A stretch of DNA of 64,000 bases from Halorubrum rutilum (GCF_024494565.1 NZ_JANHDN010000007.1:1-64000), one strand, 5' to 3'. Shown: positions 24,309 to 34,420, counted from the stretch's first letter. Translations and numbers: made by a program. Notes: a model not told the origin generated them from the letters alone.

Positions 24309-24743
24309 ATGATGGACTCCGACGACCCGCTCGCGGACGTCTTCGTCGCGAACGTCATGACCGAACCGGTCGAGACGATCGACCCCGGGGCCTCGGCGGC
24401 GACGGCGGCGCGGCGACTGGTCGAGTCGGACATCGGCTCGATCTTAGCGGGCGCCGAGTCGCTACCGCCCGACGGCATCCTCACCGAGTCCGACTTCGTC
24501 GCTCTCGCCGCCGAGGGGCGGGACCCCACGACGACGACGGTCGAGGAGTGGATGAGCTCCCCCGTGATCACGGTGAGCCCGTCCGACTCGATCGGGGCGG
24601 CGGCCCGGACGATGGCCGACCGCAACGTGAAGAAGCTCCCGGTGGTCGAGCCGGAGACCGCCGGGCTCGTCGGGATCGTGACCACGACCGACGTGGCGCG
24701 GTACGTCCCGGTCCACGAGTTCCACCCGGAGGAGACCGGCTGA
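24309..24743 (+). CDS. CBS domain pair protein
   Basis: A 144-aa stand-alone CBS pair. CBS1 (about 10-70) includes VANVMTEPVETIDPGASAA and DGILTESDFV; CBS2 (about 80-140) includes EWMSSPVITVSPSDSIGAA and LVGIVTTTDVARYV. Such proteins sense adenine nucleotides or S-adenosylmethionine and modulate partners. Two ATG codons lie side by side at 24309 and 24312; the first is used. It is divergent from the DUF2797 gene and ends before the convergent menD. Confidence 0.88.
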   Translation: MMDSDDPLADVFVANVMTEPVETIDPGASAATAARRLVESDIGSILAGAESLPPDGILTESDFVALAAEGRDPTTTTVEEWMSSPVITVSPSDSIGAAARTMADRNVKKLPVVEPETAGLVGIVTTTDVARYVPVHEFHPEETG

Positions 24744-24798
24744 CCGGTCCGACGCCGCGAGGCCCGCCCGGGCCGTGGGCGGGCGGCCGCGACCGAGT

Positions 24799-26712
24799 TC
24801 AGTCCGGGCCGTCGCCGTGGACCGCCGCCTCGACCGCCGCCGCGAGGCGCTCGCGCGTCCGGTGGCTCGACTCGGCGTCGGTCCGGACCTCGATCAGGTG
24901 GGAGCCGTCGGCGTCCCGCGCTCTCGCGCACGCCGCTTCGAGCTCCGCGGCGGCGTCGACCGGGTCCCCGACCGCTTCCGGCCGCGCGTCGATCCGGGCG
25001 TACGCCAGCCCGTGGAGGTCGGCCAGCGGCTCGAACTCGACGCCGTGAGGCGTCTTGAACGACTCCGTGAACTCGGGCTCGAACGACTCGACCGGGAGCG
25101 CGTGGAAGATCCCGCCGCCGTCGTTGTTGATCAGCACGACCGTCGCGTCGACGTCGCACCGGTCGATCGCGAGCAGACCGTTCGCGTCGTGGTACAGCGC
25201 GAGGTCGCCGACGACGAGGGTGAGGTGGTCCGTCGTCGCCGAGCCCGCCCCGAGCGCGCTGGAGACGATCCCGTCGATGCCCGAGACGCCGCGGTTGCCG
25301 AGGGCGGTGACGCTCGCCGTGGTCGGGCCGACGAACCGGTCGAGGTCGCGGACGGGCATCGAGTTCGAGACGAACAGCGTCGCCGGGTCCGGGAGCGCGT
25401 CGGCGACCGCGCGGAGCGCGTCGCCCTCGTGGAAGCCGACCGGACCGGACGAGTCGGGGAGCGCGTCTCCGCCCTCGCTCCCGGTCGCCTCCCGCTCCCG
25501 GCCGTGTATCTCCCGGGCGACGCGGTCGGCCTCCTCCCACTGCGCGCGCCAGTCCGGGTCGCCGCCGCCTCCGCCGACGAGCCGGGAGAGGCGGGCGCAG
25601 AGGCGGCTCGGCTCGGCGACGACGAGGTCGGTCGCGGCGAACTCGGCCTCGCGCCACCGGCCCGCGGGGTCGACTTGGTACTGGTCGGCGCCGGTCCCGG
25701 CGAGGTACTTCCGGAGGTTCTTCGAGGTGGGCGACGCGCCGAGCCGGAGGACGACCTCGGGGTCGGTCCACCCGGTCGCGGGGCCGTCGCCCACGCCCCC
25801 GCCGCCGTCGCTCTCGCCGTCGCCGGCGTCGCCCTCGCCCGCGACGTCCGCCGAGAGGTACGCGTCGTACGCGCCGATCACGGGGGCGACGCGGGTGTGG
25901 CCGCCGTACCGGACGTTCGAGAGCGGGTCGGCGACGATCGGGAAGCCGGTCGCGTGCGACAGCGCCGTCACCGACTCGGCGTCGATCCCGGGCGGGTCCG
26001 CGGGGCCGGCGACGATCAGCCCGCGGTCGGTCGCCCCGAGCTCGTTCGCGAGCGTCCGGAGCCCGTCGTCGCCCGGCTCGGGCGACCCGGGCGTCACGTC
26101 GACGTAGGGGCCGTCGCGACCGGCCTCGGCGACCGGATCGAGGTCCGCGGGCACGTCGCCCGGCACCCGCGTCGGCTCCAGCGGCTTCTCGAACGGGACG
26201 TTGAGGTGGACCGGGCCGGGGTCGGCGCCCTCGGCGGTCGCCACGGCCCGACCCACGGTGGTCCGCAGCGACCGGAGCGCGCGGTCGTTCGGCGCCGGCT
26301 CGGGGAGGTCCTTGTAGAAGCGGACGGCGTCGCCGTACAGCTTCTCCTGGTCGGCGGTCTGGTTGGCCCCCGAGTCGCGGAGCTCCGGCGGGCGGTCGGC
26401 CGTGAGCGCGAGCAGGGGGACGCGGCCCTCGCTCGCCTCCATCACGGCCGGGTGGTAGTTGGCGGCGGCGGTGCCGGAGGTGCAGATCAGCGGCGCGACG
26501 CTCCCCGTCCGCCGGGCGCGGCCCAGCGCGAAGTAGGCGGCGGAGCGCTCGTCCAGCTGGGAGAAGACGCGGAGGTCGTCGTGGCGGACGGCGGCCATCG
26601 TCAGGGGCGTGGAGCGGCTGCCCGGCGAGACGACGACGCTGTCGACGCCCGCGGCGACGAGCTCGTCGACGAGCGCTCGCCCCCACAACGCGTTCCGGTT
26701 CGGCGCGGTCAT
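24799..26712 (-). CDS. menD: SEPHCHC synthase MenD
   Basis: A 637-aa thiamine-diphosphate enzyme that joins 2-oxoglutarate to isochorismate, the first committed step of menaquinone synthesis. The N-terminal PYR domain has VVSPGSRSTPLT and QLDERSAAYFALG with the catalytic Glu; the middle domain is about 190-360; the C-terminal PP domain has GDLALYHDANGLLAI and VVLINNDGGGIFH, the ThDP/Mg motif. Acidic Gly-rich inserts near 315-340 lengthen the middle domain. ATG 26712 sits 21 bases from a TATTTAAATA box; a GTG two codons upstream is less likely. No other men genes are adjacent. Confidence 0.93.
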   Translation of the reverse strand: MTAPNRNALWGRALVDELVAAGVDSVVVSPGSRSTPLTMAAVRHDDLRVFSQLDERSAAYFALGRARRTGSVAPLICTSGTAAANYHPAVMEASEGRVPLLALTADRPPELRDSGANQTADQEKLYGDAVRFYKDLPEPAPNDRALRSLRTTVGRAVATAEGADPGPVHLNVPFEKPLEPTRVPGDVPADLDPVAEAGRDGPYVDVTPGSPEPGDDGLRTLANELGATDRGLIVAGPADPPGIDAESVTALSHATGFPIVADPLSNVRYGGHTRVAPVIGAYDAYLSADVAGEGDAGDGESDGGGGVGDGPATGWTDPEVVLRLGASPTSKNLRKYLAGTGADQYQVDPAGRWREAEFAATDLVVAEPSRLCARLSRLVGGGGGDPDWRAQWEEADRVAREIHGREREATGSEGGDALPDSSGPVGFHEGDALRAVADALPDPATLFVSNSMPVRDLDRFVGPTTASVTALGNRGVSGIDGIVSSALGAGSATTDHLTLVVGDLALYHDANGLLAIDRCDVDATVVLINNDGGGIFHALPVESFEPEFTESFKTPHGVEFEPLADLHGLAYARIDARPEAVGDPVDAAAELEAACARARDADGSHLIEVRTDAESSHRTRERLAAAVEAAVHGDGPD

Positions 26713-26732
26713 TGCCACCGCTTGGGGGTCGA

Positions 26733-26742
26733 TATTTAAATA
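26733..26742 (-). promoter_or_regulatory. menD TATA box
   Basis: TATTTAAATA lies 21-30 bases upstream of the menD ATG at 26712, as expected for a leaderless archaeal transcript. Confidence 0.65.
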
Positions 26743-26781
26743 CTCCCGCGGGTCGGCGGCGACACCGGCCGCCGCTCCGTT

Positions 26782-27717
26782 TCAAACTCGGTCGAGCCGC
26801 GAGATCCCGTGCCAGACGGCGTCGACGAGGCGGTCCTCGCCCTCGCCCTCGGCGTCGGCCCAGCCGCGGGCGATCGCGTCCTCCAGCACCGGGAGGGGGT
26901 GGTTCTCGAAGTTGTTCATCCCGCGGAACGTCTCCAGCGCCTCGCGCTGGGGCGCGCCGAAGGCGTCGACGCCGGTCGCGTCGCCCTCGTCGAGGAAGCC
27001 GAGGTCGGCGAGCGTCGCCGCGACCGCCGCGGCGGGGTCGCCCGTCAGCTCCCGGGTCTCGTCGGGCGCCTCGCGCTCCAAGAGGGTGACGTCGTACAGC
27101 TTGAAGACGCGCTCCAACTCGTCGATCGGGCTGTCGTGGTCGTCGACGCGCACGTCGATCCACCGGTCGTTGCGGCCGTCGTACCCGCCCTCTGGCTTGG
27201 CGACGTACAGCGCGGCCGACTGCTCGCCCCGCCTGTCGCCGCCCGCCTCGTTGCCGGCGTGGAGCGCGGCGATCAGCCGCTCCGGGAACCCGCCGTCGGT
27301 CTCCTCGAACGCGTCAGCCATCGCCGTGAGGGTCTCTTCGTTCTCCAAGATGTTCCCCTGTACGGTGTAGTCGTCGCCCTGCAGATCGCCCGCGTAGTCG
27401 TGGCACTCGTCGCCGGTGAACGCGGCCGGCTCGCCGTCGAGGCCGACGATCCCGACCTGCCGGGAGGGCGCCTCGTCGTCGGGGGCGGTGAGCTCGTCGA
27501 TCGCGTCGGCGGCGTCGCGACCCTCGCGGAGGCGGTCGAGCCCGTCGGGGCCGTAGGCGACGTTCGCGAAGCTCTGCGTGGCGACCGCGCCGGCGTCCGC
27601 GCTCACGAACGGGACGAGCGCGCCGACACCGATGAACTTCGACTGAACGGCGACGCCGACGGCGCCGGTCCCCGGGTCGCGGGCGGCGATCGAGAACGTC
27701 GAGGGACGAGGTGGCAT
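26782..27717 (-). CDS. DUF1028 family Ntn-hydrolase-like protein
   Basis: A 311-aa protein of the DUF1028 family, which adopts an Ntn-hydrolase-like fold. The N-terminus STFSIAARDPGTGAVGVAVQSKFIGVGALVPFV is the family signature; DDYTVQGNILENEETL and SAALYVAKPEGGYDGRNDRWIDVRVDDH follow in order. The C-terminal 60 residues are a peptidoglycan-binding-like or helical tail seen in some members. Substrate is unknown. It lies 39 bases beyond the menD promoter and is read on the same strand. Start ATG 27717. Confidence 0.85.
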   Translation of the reverse strand: MPPRPSTFSIAARDPGTGAVGVAVQSKFIGVGALVPFVSADAGAVATQSFANVAYGPDGLDRLREGRDAADAIDELTAPDDEAPSRQVGIVGLDGEPAAFTGDECHDYAGDLQGDDYTVQGNILENEETLTAMADAFEETDGGFPERLIAALHAGNEAGGDRRGEQSAALYVAKPEGGYDGRNDRWIDVRVDDHDSPIDELERVFKLYDVTLLEREAPDETRELTGDPAAAVAATLADLGFLDEGDATGVDAFGAPQREALETFRGMNNFENHPLPVLEDAIARGWADAEGEGEDRLVDAVWHGISRLDRV

Positions 27718-27858
27718 GTGGATGGCGGATGGGCGGCCGCCCTCATAAATCCGGTCGCGGCCGCCGAGGGGGGCCGGTGGCGACGGGTCCCGCCGGCCGG
27801 TCCGCCGCCCCGGCCGCGTTCTGCAACGCTTATGCCCGCCGACCGACTTCGATCGGGT

Positions 27859-28554
27859 ATGAGCGACGACGACGCCGTCGACGTCGAGGTCGAGTCCCCC
27901 GACGACGCCGCGGGCGACGCGGCGAGCGCGAACGGCACGGCGGAGGCGACCGCCGAGGAGGCGAACGGCGAGTCGGCGGGCGACGCCGACGCGGGCGGCG
28001 ACGCCCGGAGCGGCGAGGGCCGCGAGGCGCTGGCCGCCGAAGTCGCCGAGCACGACGAGGCGCTCGCGCGGGAGGTCGCGGCGCTGGAGGCGGAGCTCGC
28101 CGAGACGCGCGAGGAGCTGCTGGACGCCGAGGCGGAGGTCGAGGAGCTGACGAGCAAGCTCGCCCGCGTGAAGGCGGACTTCAGCAACTACAAGCAGCGC
28201 GCCAAGCGCAAGCAGGAGGAGATCCGCGAGCGCGCCTCCGAGAAGCTCGTCGAGCGCATCGCCCCGGTCCGGAACGACCTCCTGCGCGCGCTCGACCAGG
28301 AGGAGGGGAGCGACCTCCGCCCCGGCGTCGAGTCGACGCTGGAGAAGTTCGACGAGGTGCTCGCCGAGGAGGGCGTCGAGCCGATCGACCCCGACCCGGG
28401 CGACGAGGTCGACCCGTCCCGCCACCAGGTGATGCTTCGCGTCGAGAGCGATCAGCCCGAGGACACCGTCCACGAGGTGTACGAGCCCGGCTACGAGATG
28501 GGCGACCGCGTCGTCAGCGAGGCGAAGGTCACCGTCAGCGCCGACGAGTCGTAG
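27859..28554 (+). CDS. grpE: Nucleotide exchange factor GrpE
   Basis: A 231-aa co-chaperone that releases ADP from DnaK. An unusually long acidic disordered N-terminus (about 1-60) precedes a long coiled coil (about 60-120, ALEAELAETREELLDAEAEVEEL) and the conserved KADFSNYKQRAKRKQEEIRE. The C-terminal beta domain includes the signature HQVMLRVESDQPEDTVHEVYEPGYEMGDRVVSEAKVTV. The dnaK and dnaJ genes are not adjacent here. Start ATG 27859, with a GCTTATGC box about 27 bases before it. Confidence 0.93.
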   Translation: MSDDDAVDVEVESPDDAAGDAASANGTAEATAEEANGESAGDADAGGDARSGEGREALAAEVAEHDEALAREVAALEAELAETREELLDAEAEVEELTSKLARVKADFSNYKQRAKRKQEEIRERASEKLVERIAPVRNDLLRALDQEEGSDLRPGVESTLEKFDEVLAEEGVEPIDPDPGDEVDPSRHQVMLRVESDQPEDTVHEVYEPGYEMGDRVVSEAKVTVSADES

Positions 28555-28566
28555 TCCGCGTCCGAC

Positions 28567-29430
28567 TCACTCCCCGTCGGCGTCGTCCGCCCCGTACCGG
28601 TCCGCGAGCTCGTCGAGCCCCGCGTCCCGCTCGGCGGCGTGGGGCACCGACAGCGGCGAGACCGACACCTCGCCGTCGACGACCGCGCGGCGGTCGGTGC
28701 CGACCGGGTCCGGCACGTCCGCCGGCGTCATCCGCCCCCAGATCGGGTCGGAGATGGCGACGCCGCCGTCGCCGTCGGCGGTCGCCTCCATGCCGTACCA
28801 CTCCGAGGGGGCGGTGACGCGCATCGGCGCGGGGTCGACCGCGGCGTCGCTCGGGGCGGATTCGTCCGCGGCCGACGCCTCCCCCCCGTCGCCCGCGGCC
28901 GGCTCCGCCATCGGCGCGTTCACGTTCAGGTAGTCGGCGCGCTCGAAGGCGCCGGCCTCCGGGGCCTCGTCGACGAGGAACCGCGTGGCGCGGACGGCGT
29001 GCGCGAACGACTCGGGGGGCAGCTCCCGCTTCCACCAGTCGTCGCCGCCGGGCACGTACATCGACGCCGCGATCCCGGGGACGCCGAAGAACGCCCCCTC
29101 GACGACCGCCGAGACGGTCCCGGACCGCCCGAGCGTGTACGCGCCGAGGTTGGCGCCCTCGTTGCAGCCGGCGACCACGAGGTCGGCGTCGGGGACGAGC
29201 TCGTCGAGGCCGGCGACGACGCAGTCGACGGGCGTCCCGTCGACGGCGTACCCCAGCTCGTGCTCCGCGACGTCGACGTCGGCGGAGATGGCGCGGCCGA
29301 TCGAGGAGCGGTCGCCCGTCGGCGCGACCGCAACCACGTCGTAGTCGGGCGCGAGCGCGTCGTACAGGGCGCGGAGCCCGGCGGCGTCGACGCCGTCGTC
29401 GTTCGTCAACAGGATCCGCTCGACGCTCAT
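28567..29430 (-). CDS. surE: 5'/3'-nucleotidase SurE
   Basis: A 287-aa metal-dependent nucleoside-monophosphate phosphatase. Family motifs: ILLTNDDGVDAAGLRAL (metal-binding Asp-Asp), APTGDRSSIGRAIS, VAGCNEGANLG and the substrate loop SGTVSAVVEGAFFGVPGIAAS. An acidic low-complexity insert (about 175-200, Ala/Asp/Glu/Ser-rich) is a halophile feature. It converges on grpE with 12 bases between stops. Start ATG 29430. Confidence 0.93.
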   Translation of the reverse strand: MSVERILLTNDDGVDAAGLRALYDALAPDYDVVAVAPTGDRSSIGRAISADVDVAEHELGYAVDGTPVDCVVAGLDELVPDADLVVAGCNEGANLGAYTLGRSGTVSAVVEGAFFGVPGIAASMYVPGGDDWWKRELPPESFAHAVRATRFLVDEAPEAGAFERADYLNVNAPMAEPAAGDGGEASAADESAPSDAAVDPAPMRVTAPSEWYGMEATADGDGGVAISDPIWGRMTPADVPDPVGTDRRAVVDGEVSVSPLSVPHAAERDAGLDELADRYGADDADGE

Positions 29431-29553
29431 ACCGCCACGTCGGGCGGTTCGGACAAAAGCCCACCGTCGGCGGGGGTCGGTTCGAGCGGGGCCGCTCCGT
29501 CCCGACCACCGCGAACGGAAAAGCCCACGTGTCCCGGGCCCCCACAACCCGAT

Positions 29554-29901
29554 ATGGGATTCGGGGACACGGCGAAGAAGATCCAGACGCTCGCCGACAA
29601 GGCCGAGCGCACGTACCAGAAGATCAACGAGCTCCGCAGCGAGGTCGAGGAGACGCAGACGACCGTGCTCGACACCTCCGAGCGCGTCCAGCGGCTGGAA
29701 AACGAGATGGCCGAGCAGCGGGCCGTCCTCGACGCGGTCGCGCGCGAGGTCGGCGTCGACTTGGAGAGCGTCAGCACCGAGGCGCACATCGCCGAGGCCG
29801 AGCGCGCTGCCGCGGAGGGTGCGCCCGAGGACGCGACCGACGACGCCGCCTCCGCCGAGAGCGACGGCGGGGAACCGACCGACGACGACGACGCGGCGTA
29901 A
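29554..29901 (+). CDS. Small coiled-coil protein (DUF5798-like)
   Basis: A 115-aa protein beginning MGFGDTAKKIQTLADKAERTYQKINELR, with a continuous predicted coiled coil to about residue 75 and an acidic Asp/Ala tail. It resembles haloarchaeal DUF5798 proteins as I recall them. Function is unknown; the form suggests an oligomeric structural or regulatory partner. Start ATG 29554, divergent from surE. Confidence 0.65.
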   Translation: MGFGDTAKKIQTLADKAERTYQKINELRSEVEETQTTVLDTSERVQRLENEMAEQRAVLDAVAREVGVDLESVSTEAHIAEAERAAAEGAPEDATDDAASAESDGGEPTDDDDAA

Positions 29902-29909
29902 CCGACGCC

Positions 29910-30473
29910 TCAGTCGACCCCGGCCGCCTCCTCGCCGGCCTCCTCACCGGCCCGCGAGACGACCTCGGCCGGCACCCCCGCGACCGTCGTCTCGGGCGGC
30001 ACGTCGTCGGCGACGAGCGAGTTGGCGGCGACGCGCGCACCCTCGCCGACCGTGACGCCCGGCAGGACGACCGCGCCGGCCCCGATCATCGCGCCCTCCT
30101 CGACGACGACGTCGCCGAGGCGGTACTCGTCGCGGAGGAACTCGTGGCACAGCAGCGTCGCGTCGTAGCCGATTATCGCGTCGTCACCGACGGCGATCCG
30201 CTCCGGCCAGAACACGTCCGGCGTCGACTCCAACCCCCACGCGACGCCGGTTCCGACCGCGACGCCGATCCGCCGCAGCAGCCAGTTCTTCAGCCGCAGG
30301 CTCGGGCAGATCCGGGCGAGCACGATCGCGACGTAGTTGCGGACGACGACGAGGGGCGACTTCGCGTCCGGCCACGACCACAGCGAGTTGCGCGGTCCGG
30401 GCGTCGGGTGGCGGTCTAGCTGGTCGGTCCGAGAGCCGTCCTCCACCGCCGCGCCGCCGTCCTCGTGAGTCAC
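29910..30473 (-). CDS. Left-handed beta-helix acyltransferase
   Basis: A 187-aa hexapeptide-repeat acyltransferase. The N-terminal 90 residues contain an amphipathic region (LVVVRNYVAIVLARICPSLRLKNWLLRRIGV) and the C-terminal half shows imperfect hexapeptide turns: IAVGDDAIIGYDATLLCHEF, VVVEEGAMIGAGAVVLPGVTVGEGARVAANSLV. The acceptor is unknown; relatives act on sugars or antibiotics. The start is GTG 30473. It converges on the coiled-coil gene with an 8-base gap. Confidence 0.82.
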   Translation of the reverse strand: MTHEDGGAAVEDGSRTDQLDRHPTPGPRNSLWSWPDAKSPLVVVRNYVAIVLARICPSLRLKNWLLRRIGVAVGTGVAWGLESTPDVFWPERIAVGDDAIIGYDATLLCHEFLRDEYRLGDVVVEEGAMIGAGAVVLPGVTVGEGARVAANSLVADDVPPETTVAGVPAEVVSRAGEEAGEEAAGVD

Positions 30474-30681
30474 GAGGGACCGTTCGGACGGCGTGGTTAA
30501 AAGGATCGCCGACGCGACGGTTCAAGTCGGATGCCGCGACCAGCACCCGTACGACCTGACGAGGGCCCACGGCCGGCCGAGACGGGTGCGCGGTCGACCG
30601 CCGTGCGGACGCGACCGACGACCGCCTGTTCGCCACGCCGCACAGGGTCCCGCTCGTCCGGCGGCCCGCTCGGTCGCCCGC

Positions 30682-32010
30682 CTACTCCCGCAGCTCGTCC
30701 ATGTGTTCGATCCGCCGCTCGACGAGGTCGGCCTTCCCGACGTCGTGGCGGATCCGGAGCCCGTCGCCGGCGGCCGAGAGCCCCGCCTCGGCCTGTCGCT
30801 CCGCGGCGGCGATCGAGTCGCCCCGCCCCACGACAGCGAACGACCGCGAGGTGGTCGTGTACAGCCCGTCGTCGCGCTCGTCGACGCTGGCGTAGTAGAG
30901 CAGCGCGTCACCCACGCTCTCCTCGTCGACGGCGATTTCCGCGCCCGCGTCGGGGTCGACCGGGTACCCGTCCGGCACGGCGTACTTGCAGACGGTCGCC
31001 TCGCCGGAGAAGGTCAGTTCGGGGAGCGCGTCGCCGGACTGCGTCCGGCTGCCAGAGGCGCGTTGCGCCTCGCTGTCGCCGTCGCGAGCGGCCGTCAGCA
31101 CGTCGATGAACGGCGTCTCCAGGACCGGCAGCGTGTTCATCGCCTCCGGGTCGCCGAAGCGCGCGTTGAACTCGACGACCTTCGGCCCCGCGTCGGTGAG
31201 CATGAACTGGCCGTAGAGGACGCCCTTGTAGTCGGGAAGCGCGTCGACGACCGCTTCCAGCACGTCGACGGCGGCCGCGTAGTCGCCCTCGGCCATGAAC
31301 GGCAGCGACGGGCCCGTGTCCGAGTACGACCCCATCCCGCCGGTGTTCGGTCCCTCGTCGCCCTCGTAGGCGCGCTTGTGGTCCTGGACCGCCGGCGTCG
31401 TCCGCAGGTCGCCGTTCGCGACGAACGCCTGCACCGTGAACTCCTCGCCGACGAGGCGCTCCTCCAGCACGACGCGGTCGTAGCCGGCGTCGCGGAGGTA
31501 CGCCTTGGCCTCCTCGCTCGTCACCTGATCGCCGATCACCTTCACGCCCTTGCCGCCCGTGAGGCCGGCCGGCTTCACCGCGAGGTCGCCGTCGTAGTCG
31601 TCGATGTAGTCGCAGGCCGCCTCGGTGTCGTCGAACACCGCGTAGTCCGGACAGCCGGGGATCGACGCCTCCTCCATGAACTCGCGCTGGTACGCCTTGT
31701 CCGTCTCCAGCCGCGCCTCCTCGGCCCGCGGGCCGAACGCGTAGACGCCGGCGTCGTCGAGCGCGTCGGCGACGCCCGCCGCCAGCGACGACTCGGGGCC
31801 GATCACCGCGAGGTCGGCACCCACGTCGGTCGCGTACTCCGCGACGGCCTCGGCGTCGGTCTCGTCGATCGCCTCGAACCCCTCCGCCAGCCGGCGGATA
31901 CCCGGATTGCGATTGCTCGCGCAGGCGTACAGCGCGCAGTCGTCGGCGACCGCGCGGGCGATCGCGTGCTCGCGGCCGCCGCCCCCCACCAGCAGTACGG
32001 TGTCGGTCAT
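30682..32010 (-). CDS. purD: Phosphoribosylamine-glycine ligase PurD
   Basis: A 442-aa ATP-grasp enzyme making glycinamide ribonucleotide in purine synthesis. Motifs: VLLVGGGGREHAIA at the start, LAVIGPESSLAAGVAD, the ATP-grasp loop VKPAGLTGGKGV, GPNTGGMGSYSDTGP and VEFNARFGDPE. An in-frame insertion of about 15 residues (SEAQRASGSRTQSGD) follows VLTAARDGD and contains the hairpin at 31055-31071. The C-terminal domain is intact. Start ATG 32010, divergent from the DUF255 gene. Confidence 0.95.
   Translation of the reverse strand: MTDTVLLVGGGGREHAIARAVADDCALYACASNRNPGIRRLAEGFEAIDETDAEAVAEYATDVGADLAVIGPESSLAAGVADALDDAGVYAFGPRAEEARLETDKAYQREFMEEASIPGCPDYAVFDDTEAACDYIDDYDGDLAVKPAGLTGGKGVKVIGDQVTSEEAKAYLRDAGYDRVVLEERLVGEEFTVQAFVANGDLRTTPAVQDHKRAYEGDEGPNTGGMGSYSDTGPSLPFMAEGDYAAAVDVLEAVVDALPDYKGVLYGQFMLTDAGPKVVEFNARFGDPEAMNTLPVLETPFIDVLTAARDGDSEAQRASGSRTQSGDALPELTFSGEATVCKYAVPDGYPVDPDAGAEIAVDEESVGDALLYYASVDERDDGLYTTTSRSFAVVGRGDSIAAAERQAEAGLSAAGDGLRIRHDVGKADLVERRIEHMDELRE
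31055..31071. repeat. Hairpin-forming insertion inside purD
   Basis: GAGGCGC, three bases, GCGCCTC form a perfect 7-bp inverted repeat within an in-frame extra segment of purD. It looks like a small palindromic element absorbed into the reading frame. Confidence 0.5.
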
Positions 32011-32153
32011 ACGGGACGGGTGAGTGCACGGTAGTGTAAGCGTTACTCTCTCAGGGCGGCGAGATACGCAGGGACGTGGATCAACCGCGGGAACGGATCC
32101 CGAAGACGCGGCTCGTGTGACGGCTTTTTGCCTCGGCGGGGCGAACCGGGCGT

Positions 32154-34379
32154 ATGACACAGCCGACGTCGCGGAACCGCCTCGACGAGGAGGCGAGCCC
32201 GTACCTCCGGCAGCACGCGGACAACCCGGTCAACTGGCAGCCGTGGGGCGACGGGGCCTTCGAGCGCGCCCGTGAGCACGACGTCCCGGTGTTTGTCTCG
32301 ATCGGCTACTCTTCCTGTCACTGGTGTCATGTGATGGCCGAGGAGAGCTTCGAGGACGAGGGAGTCGCAGAGGTGCTCAACGACGGGTTCGTGCCGATCA
32401 AGGTCGACCGCGAGGAGCGTCCCGACGTGGACAGCACGTTCATGACCGTCTCCCAGCTCGTCACGGGCGGCGGCGGCTGGCCGCTGTCCGCGTGGTGCAC
32501 GCCCGACGGGAAGCCGTTCTACGTCGGGACCTACTTCCCACCCGAGCCGCGCCGCAATCAGCCCGGGTTCCGCGACCTCTGCGAGCGCATCGCCGACTCG
32601 TGGGCCGACCCGGAACAGCGCGAGGAGATGAAGCGCCGGGCCGAGCAGTGGACGACGAGCGCCCGCGACGAGCTGGAGTCCGTCCCCGACGCGGGAACCG
32701 GGCCCGACGAGGACGACGCCCACCCTTCCGGCGCCGACCTCCTCGACGAGGCCGCCGCGGCCGCGATCCGCGGGTACGACGACGAGTACGGCGGGTTCGG
32801 CAGCGGCGGCGCGAAGTTCCCGATGCCGGGCCGGATCGATCTCCTCATGCGCGCGTACGCTCGAAGCGGCCGTGACGCCGCGCTGACGGCCGCGACCGGC
32901 ACTCTCGACGGGATGGCCCGCGGCGGGATGTACGATCAGATCGGCGGCGGCTTCCACCGGTACGCGACCGACCGGCGGTGGACGGTGCCGCACTTCGAGA
33001 AGATGCTGTACGACAACGCGGAACTCCCCATGGTGTACCTCGACGGCTACCGCCTGACCGGCGACCCCGCCTACGCCCGGATCGCGAGCGAGACGCTCGG
33101 CTTCCTCGATCGAGAGCTCCGCCACGAGGGCGGCGGCTTCTTCAGCACGCTCGACGCTCGGAGCGCACCGCCGGAGGGCCGGCGGGGAGATGCGAGCGAC
33201 GGTGACGGAAGCGGGCACGCCGACGTCGAGGGCGCCTTCTACGTCTGGACGCCCGCCGAGGTCGACGCGGTCCTCGACGAGCCGGCCGCGTCGCTGGCGA
33301 AGGCGCGGTACGGGATCGAGCCGGGCGGGAACTTCGAGCGCGGCACGACCGTGCCGACGATCGCGGCGTCGGTCGCGGAGCTGGCCGAGGAGCACGACCT
33401 CGCGGTCGACGAGGTCCGCGAGCGCCTGACCGAGGCCCGCGTCGCGCTGTTCGAGGCGCGGGAGTCGCGCCCGCGGCCCGCCCGCGACGAGAAGGTGCTC
33501 GCCGCGTGGAACGGCCGGGCGATCTCCGCGTTCGCGAGGGCGGGGGGCGTCCTCGGCGAGGGGTACGCCGCGATCGCCCGCGAGGCGCTCGACTTCTGCC
33601 GCGATCGGCTCTACGAAGCCGACACGGGGGAACTCGCCCGCCGCTGGCTCGATGGCGACGTCCGCGGGCCGGGGTACCTCGACGACCACGCGTTCCTCGC
33701 GCGCGGCGCGCTCGACGTGTACGCCGCCACCGGCGACCCGGAGCCGCTCGGGTTCGCGCTGGAGCTGGCCGAGACGATCGTCGACGAGTTCCACGACGCC
33801 GACGACGGGACGATCTACTTCACGCGGGACCCGGAAGCGGCGGACGACGGGGAGGCCCCCGCGGGCGACGGCGCCCTGTTCGCCCGCCCGCAGGAGTTCA
33901 CCGACCGCTCGACGCCGTCGAGCCTCGGCGTGGCGGCCGAGACGCTGGCGCTGCTCGACGGCTTCCGGACCGACCGCGAGTTCGCGGCGGTCGCGGAGGC
34001 GGTCGTGACGACCCACGCGGACCGGGTCCGCGCGAGCCCGCTGGAGCACGTCTCGCTGGTGCGGGCGGCCGAGCGCTTCGAGACGGGCGGGATCGAGGCG
34101 ACGATCGCCGCCGACGCGGTGCCGGACGCGTGGCGCGAGACGCTCGGCGAGCGGTACCTCCCGGGCGCGCTCGTCGCGCCCCGACCGCCGACCGAGGCGG
34201 GGCTGGACGCGTGGCTCGACCGGCTCGGCATGGGCGAGGCGCCGCCGATCTGGGCCGGCCGCGACGCCGTCGACGGCGAGCCGACGGCCTACGTCTGCGA
34301 GGGGCGGACCTGCTCGCCGCCGGAGACCGACCTCGACGCGGCGCTGACGTGGCTGGCGGAGCGGCGCGAGCCGGAGTGA
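32154..34379 (+). CDS. DUF255 thioredoxin-fold/glycosidase-like protein (YyaL/SSP411 family)
   Basis: A 741-aa protein of the YyaL/SPATA20 family. The N-terminal thioredoxin-like DUF255 domain (about 1-165) has the family start [24 protein letters not shown] and the motif [18 protein letters not shown] with a CxxC pair, then [25 protein letters not shown]. The remainder is an (alpha/alpha)6-barrel-like domain ([51 protein letters not shown]). Its function is not established; a redox or sugar role is possible. Start ATG 32154. The lipid-reductase-like gene follows 41 bases later on the same strand. Confidence 0.9.
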   Translation: MTQPTSRNRLDEEASPYLRQHADNPVNWQPWGDGAFERAREHDVPVFVSIGYSSCHWCHVMAEESFEDEGVAEVLNDGFVPIKVDREERPDVDSTFMTVSQLVTGGGGWPLSAWCTPDGKPFYVGTYFPPEPRRNQPGFRDLCERIADSWADPEQREEMKRRAEQWTTSARDELESVPDAGTGPDEDDAHPSGADLLDEAAAAAIRGYDDEYGGFGSGGAKFPMPGRIDLLMRAYARSGRDAALTAATGTLDGMARGGMYDQIGGGFHRYATDRRWTVPHFEKMLYDNAELPMVYLDGYRLTGDPAYARIASETLGFLDRELRHEGGGFFSTLDARSAPPEGRRGDASDGDGSGHADVEGAFYVWTPAEVDAVLDEPAASLAKARYGIEPGGNFERGTTVPTIAASVAELAEEHDLAVDEVRERLTEARVALFEARESRPRPARDEKVLAAWNGRAISAFARAGGVLGEGYAAIAREALDFCRDRLYEADTGELARRWLDGDVRGPGYLDDHAFLARGALDVYAATGDPEPLGFALELAETIVDEFHDADDGTIYFTRDPEAADDGEAPAGDGALFARPQEFTDRSTPSSLGVAAETLALLDGFRTDREFAAVAEAVVTTHADRVRASPLEHVSLVRAAERFETGGIEATIAADAVPDAWRETLGERYLPGALVAPRPPTEAGLDAWLDRLGMGEAPPIWAGRDAVDGEPTAYVCEGRTCSPPETDLDAALTWLAERREPE

Positions 34380-34420
34380 GTCGCGTCGCAGTTATATGCG
34401 TCCGACTCGACGCCACTGAC

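Noticed and set aside
30500..30560. A T-arm-like string (GGTTCAAGTC) suggesting a tRNA
   Set aside because: No matching acceptor, D or anticodon stems could be drawn around it.
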